Source: Acetomicrobium hydrogeniformans ATCC BAA-1850 (GTDB taxonomy: Bacteria > Synergistota > Synergistia > Synergistales > Acetomicrobiaceae). From it: a DNA stretch of 64,000 bases. A model generated the notes under the pieces. That model did not search any database. It saw only the letters and a list, made by a program, of their open reading frames with translations, and was not told the origin of the DNA. Each line of letters starts with the position of its first letter. Positions within the stretch are counted from its first letter, which is position 1. The translations under genes were made by a program, and so were the position numbers. This document shows positions 41,255 to 50,361 of the stretch, piece by piece. The stretch spans positions 1,684,001 through 1,748,000 of the forward strand of contig NZ_ACJX03000001.1 of NCBI RefSeq assembly GCF_000160455.2. The letters run 5' to 3'.

Positions 41255-42473
41255 CAATTTGCCAAAGACATCTAATGTAATATCTGTAGATGAACTTACG
41301 TTTTATTTAAAGGATCTGATCGAAAAGGATCCGATTCTCCGGAACGTTGCCGTTAAAGGAGAAATAATCGAAATAAAAAGACATAATAGCGGCCACGTAT
41401 ATTTTTCGATCGGGAGCAAACAATCCAGATTATCTTGCGTGATGTTTAAAAGCAATGCTAACTACATTCCCCTTTGGCCTCAGGCAGGTGATGAGGTGAT
41501 AGTGCAGGGATACATTGGTCTTTATCCTCCTCAAGGTGCATACCAGTTATATGCTCGAAATATCCTTCCCTTGGGAAAGGGAGCTCAAACAAGGGCAAAG
41601 GAAGAATTAAAAAAAAGGCTTGAGAAGGAAGGCTTGTTTGATCCTCGAGTCAAAAGAAAGTTGCCTCCTTATCCGAATAAGGTTGGAGTTGTGACTTCGC
41701 AAACTGGTGCTGCCGTAAAAGATGTCATTAAGGTCGCAAAAAAACGTTTTCCACAGTGCCGAATATACGTATTTCCTACGTTGGTACAGGGCATAGAAGC
41801 CCCACAGGATATCGTTAGGGCAATGCAATTAGCTGCAACGAAGGAGCTGGACATCCTGCTTTTGGTCAGAGGAGGGGGAAGCCGGGACGATCTGACGCCT
41901 TTCGATGACGAGAGAGTAGTGCGAAGCATTAGGGCCTGCCCTTTTCCGGTCGTCACAGGGGTAGGTCATGAAATCGACTGGACGTTGTCCGATTTAGCTG
42001 CCGATATGCGCGCTCCTACGCCTTCGGCGGCCGCAGAAAACGTCTTTCCCGATCGCATAGAGCTTTATAAACAAATAAGGCACATGAAGGCCAGGCTGTT
42101 ATCTCTTGTTTTACATAAATGCCAACAGGTATCTAATTTGTGCGAAAGACAGTTGGCTAGATTACAAAACATACTTAAAAACCTCTATCTTCATCCCGCC
42201 GGTATTGAGATTGCGCGGCTTACCCAAAACCTTTCAATGAACATGAACAAGATTATATCCTCTTTGAAAGAGCGACTGACTCATTCAGCGGCTTCTCTGG
42301 ATGCCCTGTCGCCTTTAAAATGTCTTTCTAGAGGATGGATAACTTGCCTTTCCAAAGATGGCGAAACGGTTGTCTCCTTATCCCAGGTTGCAGTTGGAGA
42401 TGAAGTTTCCCTCTGCATGATAGACGGAAGGGCCAATGCTGAGATAACATCCATCCATTTTAAAGAAGAATAA
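41229..42473 (+). CDS. xseA: Exodeoxyribonuclease VII large subunit
   Basis: The catalytic subunit of ExoVII, which degrades single-stranded DNA. The N-terminal OB fold (about 15-110: GEIIEIKRHNSGHVYFSI) is followed by the nuclease domain, with VGVVTSQTGAAVKDV, the LVRGGGSRDDL motif and VGHEIDWTLSDLAADMRAPTPSAAAE. A coiled coil and a C-terminal strand region complete it (414 aa). ATG 41229 lies 9 nt after AAGGAG inside nusB. The small subunit gene xseB, often next to it, is not present here. Confidence 0.95.
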   Translation: MSREMPLLNNLPKTSNVISVDELTFYLKDLIEKDPILRNVAVKGEIIEIKRHNSGHVYFSIGSKQSRLSCVMFKSNANYIPLWPQAGDEVIVQGYIGLYPPQGAYQLYARNILPLGKGAQTRAKEELKKRLEKEGLFDPRVKRKLPPYPNKVGVVTSQTGAAVKDVIKVAKKRFPQCRIYVFPTLVQGIEAPQDIVRAMQLAATKELDILLLVRGGGSRDDLTPFDDERVVRSIRACPFPVVTGVGHEIDWTLSDLAADMRAPTPSAAAENVFPDRIELYKQIRHMKARLLSLVLHKCQQVSNLCERQLARLQNILKNLYLHPAGIEIARLTQNLSMNMNKIISSLKERLTHSAASLDALSPLKCLSRGWITCLSKDGETVVSLSQVAVGDEVSLCMIDGRANAEITSIHFKEE

Positions 42474-42500
42474 CAATTAAAAAACAAGGAGTGACTTCAA

Positions 42501-43613
42501 TTGTCCACGCCCGAGCCAATAAAGTGGAAGAACGGCTCATTATATCTATTGGATCAAAGAAAAATACCGTTTGAAATATCTTACGTTAAATGCGTAAACT
42601 ACATAGATGTTGCCGAAGCCATTGAAGACATGATAGTTAGAGGGGCACCGGCAATAGGGATAGCGGCAGGTTATGGAGTGGTTTTGGCTGCCGAAGGGGG
42701 AATTTGCGGGGTTCAAAGTGCCATTGAGCGCCTTTCAAAGACCAGACCCACTGCGGTGAATCTTTTTTGGGCTCTTAAGAAAATGGAAGAGGCAACGGCA
42801 AGTTTTTTAAAGGCGACAGATTGCAAATACTCGAGCAGCGAATCGGTCGAAGCAAAGCTAAAAGATTATTTGCTTGAAACAGCTAACAAAATTCACCAAG
42901 AAGAAATACAGATAGAGAACTTAATCGCCTTTTACGGTCAAAGACTTTTGCCTGAACGTTGTAATGTTCTAACACATTGTAATGCAGGATCCCTTGCCAC
43001 GGGCGCTGTGGGCACAGCTCTTGGAATCATAAAAATGGGCAAGGCTATGGGAAAGGATGTAAGGGTTTACTGCGACGAAACAAGGCCTTTGCTCCAAGGA
43101 GCCAGGTTATCGGCTTGGGAACTATGGATGGAAGGTCTGGATGTAACGGTGATATGCGACAACATGGCGGCCTTTTTGATGAAGAAGGGCGGAGTGGATC
43201 TTGTAATAGTGGGTGCTGACAGAATAGCATCAAATGGCGATACGGCAAATAAGATAGGTACTTATAATCTGGCTCTTTTATGTCGTCATCACGGGATTCC
43301 TTTTTATGTGGCGGCTCCAAGAAGCACCATAGATATGGACTTGGTCGATGGGGAAGCCATACCGATAGAAGAAAGAAGACCCGAAGAAGTGCGCTCCTTT
43401 GGCGGTGCAAAAATCTTCCTCGATGATATTTCCGTATGGAATCCTGCCTTCGACATTACTCCGAACGACATGGTTTCTGGCATAATAACAGAAGTTGGTA
43501 TACTAGAGAAACCTTATAAAAGATCGATACTTGAAGCGGCTTCCAAGTCTTTGTGTTTGGAAGAAATAAAGAAGTCCGAAGAGTCAATTGGAAAATGGAG
43601 AAAGGGACGTTAA
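42501..43613 (+). CDS. mtnA: S-methyl-5-thioribose-1-phosphate isomerase
   Basis: An aldose-ketose isomerase of methionine salvage or 5'-deoxypurine-derived sugar salvage, related to eIF2B. The 370-aa protein shows RGAPAIGIAAGYG, the catalytic Cys in HCNAGSLATGAVGTALG and the catalytic Asp in GADRIASNGDTANKIGTY. It starts with TTG after AAGGAGTG. It is grouped with ahcY and mtaD; no other mtn genes are nearby, so the fate of its product is open. Confidence 0.93.
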   Translation: MSTPEPIKWKNGSLYLLDQRKIPFEISYVKCVNYIDVAEAIEDMIVRGAPAIGIAAGYGVVLAAEGGICGVQSAIERLSKTRPTAVNLFWALKKMEEATASFLKATDCKYSSSESVEAKLKDYLLETANKIHQEEIQIENLIAFYGQRLLPERCNVLTHCNAGSLATGAVGTALGIIKMGKAMGKDVRVYCDETRPLLQGARLSAWELWMEGLDVTVICDNMAAFLMKKGGVDLVIVGADRIASNGDTANKIGTYNLALLCRHHGIPFYVAAPRSTIDMDLVDGEAIPIEERRPEEVRSFGGAKIFLDDISVWNPAFDITPNDMVSGIITEVGILEKPYKRSILEAASKSLCLEEIKKSEESIGKWRKGR

Positions 43614-43654
43614 AATTTGCAACGAGATAACAAATCTGGGAGGCGGATAACATT

Positions 43655-44899
43655 ATGGAGGAATATCGAATAGCAAATCCAGCTTTAGCAGATCAAGGCA
43701 AAATAAAGATTGCATGGGCATGGAGTTTTATGCCTGTTTTAAAGCTTCTTCAAGAGAAATTTAAACCAGAACGCTCCTTAAACGGTGTCAAGATAGCTGC
43801 CTGCCTACATCTTGAGGCGAAGACGGCTTGTCTTCTGAGGGCTCTTAAGGCTTTGGGTGCCGAAGTAATGGCTGCCGGGAGTAACCCCCTGTCAACACAG
43901 GACGATATTTGCGCAGCGCTGGTCGCTAACGGGATAAGGGTTTACAGCTGGCACGGAATGACAATGGACGAATATTACGGTAACCTGCATGCCCTGCTTG
44001 CCTGGTCTCCACAAATATTGATAGATGATGGAGGAGATTTGGTGACGCTTATTCACAAGGAGAGATCAGATCTCCTGCCTTATATAAAGGGCGGTTGCGA
44101 GGAGACAACTACGGGAATTAAGAGGCTGAAGGCGATGTCAAATGAGGGGATTCTGGCTTTTCCCATGCTAGCGGTCAATGATGCATTGAGCAAACATCTC
44201 TTCGATAACCGATACGGAACAGGCCAATCCGTATGGGATGCTATATGCAGGCTGACCAATATGTTGATTGCTGGAAAGGAAGTCGTCGTATGCGGGTACG
44301 GATGGTGCGGCAGGGGGGTAGCCTCCAGGGCGTCGGGGCTTGGAGCGCAAGTGACGATTGTCGAATCGGATCCCCATAGAGCTTTAGAGGCTTATATGGA
44401 TGGTTTCAACGTAACCGACATGGCTACTGCAGCCCGGACAGGGGACATATTCGTAACTACCACGGGAAACATTAATGTGATCAGAAAAGAACATTTTGCC
44501 CTTATGAAAAATGGAGCGATTTTGGCCAATGCAGGTCACTTTGACGTCGAGATATCTTGTATTGATTTAAGTGAAATAGCGGCTAAAAAGTCAGTAACGC
44601 GCCCCGGTGTAACGACATACACGACCCATGATGGGAGATCTCTGCATCTGTTGGTAGAGGGAAGGCTGGTAAACCTTGCCGGTGGAGATGGCCATCCCAT
44701 CGAAATCATGGATCTATCCTTTGCACTTCAGCTGTTATCGGTTCTTTATATTCATGAGAACGATCTCGAACCGGGACTTTACCCGGTTCCTTACGAGATA
44801 GACAGGGCAGTGGCTTCCTATAAGCTAGAAGCTTTAGGTATTAAACTGGAAGGGATGACTCCCGAACAAGAACAATATCTTGGAAGGTGGGAAGAATGA
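43655..44899 (+). CDS. ahcY: S-adenosylhomocysteinase family enzyme (possibly S-inosylhomocysteine hydrolase)
   Basis: An NAD-dependent hydrolase of 414 aa that cleaves S-adenosyl- or S-inosylhomocysteine to homocysteine and the nucleoside. NAD binding is shown by GYGWCGRGVA, and the active-site segments SNPLSTQDD, DDGGD, EETTTGIKR and GDGHP are present. It is the short Thermotoga/archaeal type. The base-pocket segment reads CLHLEAKTA, with Glu54 and Lys56 at the positions of Thr and Glu in typical adenosine-specific enzymes. Lys is better suited to the keto group of hypoxanthine. The next gene is an SAH/MTA deaminase. Its stop overlaps the mtaD ATG (ATGA). Confidence 0.92.
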   Translation: MEEYRIANPALADQGKIKIAWAWSFMPVLKLLQEKFKPERSLNGVKIAACLHLEAKTACLLRALKALGAEVMAAGSNPLSTQDDICAALVANGIRVYSWHGMTMDEYYGNLHALLAWSPQILIDDGGDLVTLIHKERSDLLPYIKGGCEETTTGIKRLKAMSNEGILAFPMLAVNDALSKHLFDNRYGTGQSVWDAICRLTNMLIAGKEVVVCGYGWCGRGVASRASGLGAQVTIVESDPHRALEAYMDGFNVTDMATAARTGDIFVTTTGNINVIRKEHFALMKNGAILANAGHFDVEISCIDLSEIAAKKSVTRPGVTTYTTHDGRSLHLLVEGRLVNLAGGDGHPIEIMDLSFALQLLSVLYIHENDLEPGLYPVPYEIDRAVASYKLEALGIKLEGMTPEQEQYLGRWEE

Positions 44900-46230
44900 A
44901 GGCTTACAACCCAGATGTCGCAAGTACCTTAGAAGCTGACATAGTTTTCAGGGATGCTGTAGTACTGGATGGAGAGCGCGAGAGGGCGGAAATATGTGAT
45001 GTTGCAGTGTCCAAAGGTCGTATTTCATCGATATTGCCGAAGGGCCACGGGACGAAGATAAGGGCCAAAGAAGAATGTTTGTGTGAAAGTAAAAAGGCAC
45101 TGTTGCCGGGATTCGTGAACGCCCATACCCACGTGGCTATGACGCTGTTGCGTGGCCTTGGCGAAGAGGCTCCCTTGAAAGATTGGTTAGAAAAACACAT
45201 ATGGCCTGTTGAGGGAAAGCTCAAGTCCGATCACATACGAATAGGCACCCAACTGGGAATTATAGAAATGATAAGTGCCGGAGTTACTTGCTTTGGCGAC
45301 ATGTATTTTCACATGGACGAAGTAGCAAATGTGGCCCTGGAAATAGGTGTGAGGTGTGGACTTTGCCAGGGTTTAATCGGCAAAGATCCTCTCTTTTCGT
45401 TAAAGCTTAAGGAGGGTATTAAGCTTTACGATAATTGGCATGGCAAAGACGAAATGATAACCGTTCAGCTTGGTCCCCACGCACCTTATACCGTTTCGCC
45501 CAAGAAGTTGGCAAGGATAGCGGAAATTGCCAGAGGATTGCATGCAGGGATACATACTCATTGGCTTGAGACGGAGTGGGAAAAAAATTATATTATAAAC
45601 GAATTAAAACAAGATCCGATCGGTCTTTTATATGAGACGGGACTTGCCGATATCGCATCCTTAGTTTTGGCTCATGGAGTATGGTTCCCCGAAGACAGGC
45701 TATCTGAGATAGCGAAGGATAACATAACCATTGTCCATAATCCAAACAGCAATATGAAACTTGGAAGCGGATTTGCCCCCCTATCCCAGATGATCCAAAA
45801 AAAGGTAAATGTGGCATTGGGAAGTGACGGTGCTGCCAGCAACAACAGATTGGATCCTTGGCTTGAGATGCGGACGGCATCTCTTATCCAGAAGGGGTTG
45901 CACAAAGACCCTACATTAGTAAAGTCAAAAGAGGCAATCCAAATTGCTACTGTTAACGGCTACAAGGCTTTGGGCTTTCCGAAGGCGGGTTTGATAAGGG
46001 AAGATTGGAAGGCAGATCTTATTTTAGTCGATCTCGACAAACCCCATTACGTTGGTTGGGATTTAAAAAACCTTGCCGGTTTTATTGTTTTTGCGGGAAC
46101 CTCAACGGATGTGTGGGGAACAGTTGTGAACGGCAAATGGGTGTATAGGAATGGCGAATATACGACTGTAGACTACGAAAGGGTCATCCATGATTCTAAA
46201 GTGGCCAGAAAGGATTTGTTGAACAATTAG
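44896..46230 (+). CDS. mtaD: 5-methylthioadenosine/S-adenosylhomocysteine deaminase
   Basis: A zinc amidohydrolase (444 aa) of the TrzN/SsnA-like family that deaminates MTA, SAH and adenosine. Metal and substrate residues are visible: HTH at residues 77-79, the HWLETEWEK region, AHGVWF and the GSDGAASNN motif with the catalytic Asp. ATG 44896 overlaps the ahcY stop; GTG 44887 is an in-frame alternative but covers the ribosome-binding site AAGGTGGG. Tight coupling to ahcY suggests sequential use of SAH through S-inosylhomocysteine. Confidence 0.92.
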   Translation: MKAYNPDVASTLEADIVFRDAVVLDGERERAEICDVAVSKGRISSILPKGHGTKIRAKEECLCESKKALLPGFVNAHTHVAMTLLRGLGEEAPLKDWLEKHIWPVEGKLKSDHIRIGTQLGIIEMISAGVTCFGDMYFHMDEVANVALEIGVRCGLCQGLIGKDPLFSLKLKEGIKLYDNWHGKDEMITVQLGPHAPYTVSPKKLARIAEIARGLHAGIHTHWLETEWEKNYIINELKQDPIGLLYETGLADIASLVLAHGVWFPEDRLSEIAKDNITIVHNPNSNMKLGSGFAPLSQMIQKKVNVALGSDGAASNNRLDPWLEMRTASLIQKGLHKDPTLVKSKEAIQIATVNGYKALGFPKAGLIREDWKADLILVDLDKPHYVGWDLKNLAGFIVFAGTSTDVWGTVVNGKWVYRNGEYTTVDYERVIHDSKVARKDLLNN

Positions 46231-46295
46231 CAGCCAATGAATTATAATTCAAGATCAAGTCTTGTGCTTGTAAAGAAGGGAGGCTTCATTTTATT

Positions 46296-48938
46296 GTGAT
46301 AAAGCGAAGCGGAAAGGAATTACGAGAGCTATTTCTATCATATTTCGAGCAAAAAGAACATAAAAGGTTTCCAAGCTTCAGTCTTATTCCGGATGATCCA
46401 ACCTTGCTGTTTACCATAGCGGGCATGGTTCCCTTTAAGCCCTATTTTTTGGGGTTGAAGAAACCTGAGGTTCTGAGGGCCACTACATCGCAGAAATGTT
46501 TAAGGACCAACGACATAGAAAATGTAGGAAGGACCTCGAGGCATCATACGTTTTTCGAGATGTTGGGAAATTTCAGCTTTGGGGACTACTTTAAGGAACG
46601 AGCTATTCCATGGGCGTGGGAATTTTTAACGAAAGTAATTGGTCTCGATCCGGAGAGAATGTATGCGACGATTTATTTGGACGACGACGAAGCCTTCGAA
46701 ATTTGGAATAAAGTTGTTGGCCTCCCTGAGAGTAAAATTGTACGCATGGGTGAGAAGGACAATTTTTGGGCTGCCGGCCCGATAGGTCCTTGCGGCCCCT
46801 GCTCGGAGCTGATATACGACCAAGGCCCGGCTTTTTCTTGTGGAAAGCCCGATTGTTTTGTAGGATGCGATTGTGATAGATATCTTGAAGTGTGGAATTT
46901 GGTGTTTATGCAATATAACAGGGACGAAGAAGGCAACCTTACACCTTTGCCAAAGAAAAACATTGATACGGGAATGGGATTGGAGCGTCTGGCATCTATT
47001 GTTCAGGGGGCCAGATCTGATTTCGAGACCGATCTGTTCTTGCCTTTGATTGAAAAGGTATCGCGCTTGTCAGGCGTCGAATATGCCGCAGATAAACGCT
47101 TTGATACGGCCATGCGGGTTATTGCCGATCATTTAAGGGCATTGGCATTCATGATAGCCGATGGCGTACTTCCCTCTAATGAGGGTAGAGGGTATGTCCT
47201 TAGAAGGTTGCTCAGAAGGGCGTCGCGTTATGGAAGAGTGCTCGGCCTCGATAGGCCTTTTTTGATTGAGCTGATGCCCGAATTGCTCGAGATCATGGCC
47301 GATCACTATAAAGAATTAGTGGAATATAGATCCACCATAGAATCTGTTATTAATCTGGAGGAGAAAAGGTTTAGCAGGACCTTGGATCAGGGGAGCGCTT
47401 TGCTTGAAGAGGAGATATCAAGGGTAATAAGATCCGGTAGCTCGGTACTATCGGGAGAAACGGCTTTTACTTTATACGACACATATGGTTTTCCCCTTGA
47501 ATTGACCGAAGAGATATGTCAAGAGCAGGGCATTGAAGTCGATAGAGAAGAATTTGAGAGATGTATGGAGCGTCAGAGGGAAATGGCAAGAACTGCGAGC
47601 AAACAGCTTGCATCGATGGCGAAGAAAGAAGTTCATTCTACCCTTTTGGCTAAATTTGGTCCGACGAAATTCGTAGGATATGAGAGTGATGAAGCTGAAT
47701 CGAAAGTTTTGGCCATATTAAAGGATTCTCGGGAGGTAGAGGAAGCTCATGAAGGGGAAGAGGTAGAAATCCTGTTGGCTGAAACTCCTTTTTATGCCGA
47801 AAAGGGCGGACAGGTGGGAGATAAAGGATGGATAGAAACGTCCACGGGTAAATTGGAGGTGCTTGATACATATTACTATCACGATGTGCTTATAGCTCAT
47901 CGTGTCAGGGTTAAGTCGGGATATGTTTCAGCCGATGATGAAGCGAAAGCCAAGGTTGACCTTTCCCGAAGAAATGCCATTAGACGCCACCATACCTCTA
48001 CCCATATTATTCACGAAGCCTTAACGCGTGTCTTGGGCCCCCACATTCGTCAAGCAGGCTCTTACGTTTCTCCCAATTACTTGCGGTTCGATTTTACCCA
48101 TTTTGATGCAATATCTCGCGACGACATAGTAAAAATAGAACAAATTGCTAATGAGGTCATACAGGCCAACATCAAGTTGAACATCTTCGAGACATCAATG
48201 GAAGAAGCTAAGAAAATAGGTGCAAAGGCATTTTTCGATGAAAAATACGGGGATAGAGTGCGCGTCATTCAGATACCAGGTTATTGTGCCGAACTTTGTG
48301 GCGGATTGCACGTTAATGCTACCGGCGACATTGGCTTGACAAAAATAGTCAAAGAAGAAAGCATAGGATCGGGTTTGAGACGAATTACAGCCCTGGCAGG
48401 GATGGCAGCCGTAAGTCATTATCAAGAGTTGTTTGATCTTGTAGAAGATTTGACCTTAATTTCCGGCGTCGAAGCAGGATCTTTAAAGGAAAAGTTTACC
48501 GATGTGTTTCAGGAAATTAAAAATTTAAAAACAGAATTGCAAAGGTCTAATTTGAAACTTGCTTTGTCGCAATGCGATAAAATACTGTCTCAGCGCCAAA
48601 TAGTGAATGGTTTTACCCTGTTGACAGGCAAATTCGAGGATTTGGATGCCGATATATTGCGCCAAGTTGGAGACCATCTCAAAAAAGGTCTCAAAAAGGT
48701 ATTACTGGTTTTAGGCAGCTCTTTTGAAGGGAAGGTAGTTCTTGTCGCCATGGCAGACGAGGATGCTGTAAGAGATGGTATACATGCCGGTAAATTTATC
48801 AATAGGGTTGCGAAAATAGTTGACGGTGGAGGAGGAGGGAGACCTAATGTCGCCCAGGCCGGAGGAAAGAAGGTCGAAAAACTGGAAGATGCCCTAAATG
48901 CCGTACCTAGGATTTTAACCGAATTATTGGGGGTATAA
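46296..48938 (+). CDS. alaS: Alanyl-tRNA synthetase
   Basis: A class II synthetase of 880 aa. The catalytic domain (FLSYFEQKEHKRFPS, TIAGMVPFKPYFLG, GRTSRHHTFFEMLGNFSFGDYFK) is followed by the tRNA-recognition part. The editing domain has HHTSTH and a zinc motif CAELCGGLH, and a C-terminal DHHA1 domain ends with GGGGGRPNVAQAGG. The start GTG 46296 is 11 nt after AAGGGAGG, with no better candidate. No T-box leader was found upstream. ruvX follows at once, as in many bacteria. Confidence 0.97.
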   Translation: MIKRSGKELRELFLSYFEQKEHKRFPSFSLIPDDPTLLFTIAGMVPFKPYFLGLKKPEVLRATTSQKCLRTNDIENVGRTSRHHTFFEMLGNFSFGDYFKERAIPWAWEFLTKVIGLDPERMYATIYLDDDEAFEIWNKVVGLPESKIVRMGEKDNFWAAGPIGPCGPCSELIYDQGPAFSCGKPDCFVGCDCDRYLEVWNLVFMQYNRDEEGNLTPLPKKNIDTGMGLERLASIVQGARSDFETDLFLPLIEKVSRLSGVEYAADKRFDTAMRVIADHLRALAFMIADGVLPSNEGRGYVLRRLLRRASRYGRVLGLDRPFLIELMPELLEIMADHYKELVEYRSTIESVINLEEKRFSRTLDQGSALLEEEISRVIRSGSSVLSGETAFTLYDTYGFPLELTEEICQEQGIEVDREEFERCMERQREMARTASKQLASMAKKEVHSTLLAKFGPTKFVGYESDEAESKVLAILKDSREVEEAHEGEEVEILLAETPFYAEKGGQVGDKGWIETSTGKLEVLDTYYYHDVLIAHRVRVKSGYVSADDEAKAKVDLSRRNAIRRHHTSTHIIHEALTRVLGPHIRQAGSYVSPNYLRFDFTHFDAISRDDIVKIEQIANEVIQANIKLNIFETSMEEAKKIGAKAFFDEKYGDRVRVIQIPGYCAELCGGLHVNATGDIGLTKIVKEESIGSGLRRITALAGMAAVSHYQELFDLVEDLTLISGVEAGSLKEKFTDVFQEIKNLKTELQRSNLKLALSQCDKILSQRQIVNGFTLLTGKFEDLDADILRQVGDHLKKGLKKVLLVLGSSFEGKVVLVAMADEDAVRDGIHAGKFINRVAKIVDGGGGGRPNVAQAGGKKVEKLEDALNAVPRILTELLGV

Positions 48939-48943
48939 GTCGA

Positions 48944-49378
48944 TTGGAGCACATTTTGGCTTTAGATATAGGGAGCGTGCGTATAGGAATTGCAATCAGC
49001 GACCCCCTTGGCATATTTGCCCAAGGGGTTGGCTTTTTGAATGCCCAGGGCAGCTGGCTTGAAGATTTAACCTTACTTATAAGAAAACATAATGTGAAAA
49101 AGGTGGTTATAGGGCTTCCCATTCGCACAAACGGAAAAAAAGACAGGGAAGCTGATGCAATCAGTGATTTGACTGATAAATTGAAGGAAAAATTTCCAGA
49201 TATCACCTTTATTTTGTGGGATGAGCGGTTTACCACAACTTTAGCGCAGAATTATTTGCGCGATAGCGGGATGTCGGGCAAGAAAAAAAGAAACAGAGTG
49301 GACATGATAGCTGCAACGGTGCTGCTTCAAAGTTATTTGGATTATAGTAATTTAACGAAGGACATCCCAAGTCGATGA
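48944..49378 (+). CDS. ruvX: Putative pre-16S rRNA nuclease/Holliday junction resolvase (YqgF/RuvX)
   Basis: A 144-aa RNase H-fold protein. LALDIGSVRIGIAISDP carries the first catalytic Asp, GLPIRTNGKKD the loop motif, and WDERFTT the second acidic site; the C-terminal RVDMIAATVLLQ has the third. It starts with TTG after GGGGGT, 5 nt from alaS. It is in the usual alaS-ruvX order. The stop overlaps an ATG that is a candidate start of miaA. Confidence 0.93.
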   Translation: MEHILALDIGSVRIGIAISDPLGIFAQGVGFLNAQGSWLEDLTLLIRKHNVKKVVIGLPIRTNGKKDREADAISDLTDKLKEKFPDITFILWDERFTTTLAQNYLRDSGMSGKKKRNRVDMIAATVLLQSYLDYSNLTKDIPSR

Positions 49379-49395
49379 AACATCAGGAGGGAAAA

Positions 49396-50355
49396 ATGCA
49401 CCTTAATAACAGAGGCAGAATTAAGCTGGTCGCCATCATAGGTCCTACCGCTGTGGGAAAAACGGCCATTTCCCTAAAGCTAGCGCCTGCTATCTCGGGC
49501 GAGATCATTTCCGTCGATTCTAGGCAGGTATATAGATATATGGACATTGGTACCGATAAGGTATCAAGAGAGGACAGGTTGCGCACAGTACATCATATTA
49601 TAGACGTTGCCGACCCCGATGAGACTTTTACGGCAGCCCGTTTTGTCGAAGAGGCAGCCGGGGCTATCGATAGAATTATCGCAAGAAAAAAGATACCGTT
49701 ACTTGTTGGAGGAACGCCTTTTTACTACAGCGCTTTACTTGGAGAAATGTTAACGGTTTCCATCGAAAGTGATCCTGAGATCAGGAAAAAGTTGCTTCAA
49801 GAGGCGGAAATTAAGGGAAAAAAGCACATGTACAATAAATTGGCGACAGTTGACCCCGATCTGGCTTTGAAAGTGCACACCAACGACTTGGTGAGAATTA
49901 TTCGAGGTCTTGAAATATTTCATACGACAGGCAAGCCTGCCTCTTGGTGGCATAAACATGGAAAGAAAATAAAAAAACCTTACGATGTCCTCTATCTTGG
50001 TATAATTAGGCCCAGAGAACTGGCTTACAAAAATATAGAGTTAAGGGCGGAAAAGCAATTTCAAAGTGGACTAATCGAGGAGGTAAAATGGCTGTTGGGA
50101 AATAGATTTGACGAACGCTTCCATTCTATGCAGGGATTCGGATATAGGGAGGTTATTAAGTATATACGGGGAGTCTATAGCTTGGAAGAAGCACTATCGT
50201 ACTACATAAAAGCCACGAAAGCCTTTTATAGAAGACAGATGACTTGGTTTAGGAAATTTAAACCCGCTTTATGGTATGATCTAAAAGAAGAGAACGAAGA
50301 AAAGGTTCTCGAAGATTTGAAAGGGAGAATCAAAAGACATTTGGGAGTTGTGTGA
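49396..50355 (+). CDS. miaA: tRNA dimethylallyltransferase
   Basis: Isopentenylates A37 of tRNAs that read codons starting with U, using DMAPP from the MEP pathway. The P-loop is GPTAVGKT at residues 16-23, followed by ISVDSRQVYRYMDIGTDKV and GGTPFYYSALL, all diagnostic. ATG 49396 after AGGAGGG gives 319 aa, the usual size. ATG 49375 (overlapping the ruvX stop as ATGA) is an alternative that adds seven residues. ispH, another isoprenoid gene, follows. Confidence 0.94.
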   Translation: MHLNNRGRIKLVAIIGPTAVGKTAISLKLAPAISGEIISVDSRQVYRYMDIGTDKVSREDRLRTVHHIIDVADPDETFTAARFVEEAAGAIDRIIARKKIPLLVGGTPFYYSALLGEMLTVSIESDPEIRKKLLQEAEIKGKKHMYNKLATVDPDLALKVHTNDLVRIIRGLEIFHTTGKPASWWHKHGKKIKKPYDVLYLGIIRPRELAYKNIELRAEKQFQSGLIEEVKWLLGNRFDERFHSMQGFGYREVIKYIRGVYSLEEALSYYIKATKAFYRRQMTWFRKFKPALWYDLKEENEEKVLEDLKGRIKRHLGVV

Positions 50356-50361
50356 ATTTGA

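Noticed and set aside
42474-43654. SAH or SAM riboswitch before mtnA or ahcY
   Set aside because: The gaps are only 27 and 41 nt, too short for a known riboswitch, and no matching structure is seen.
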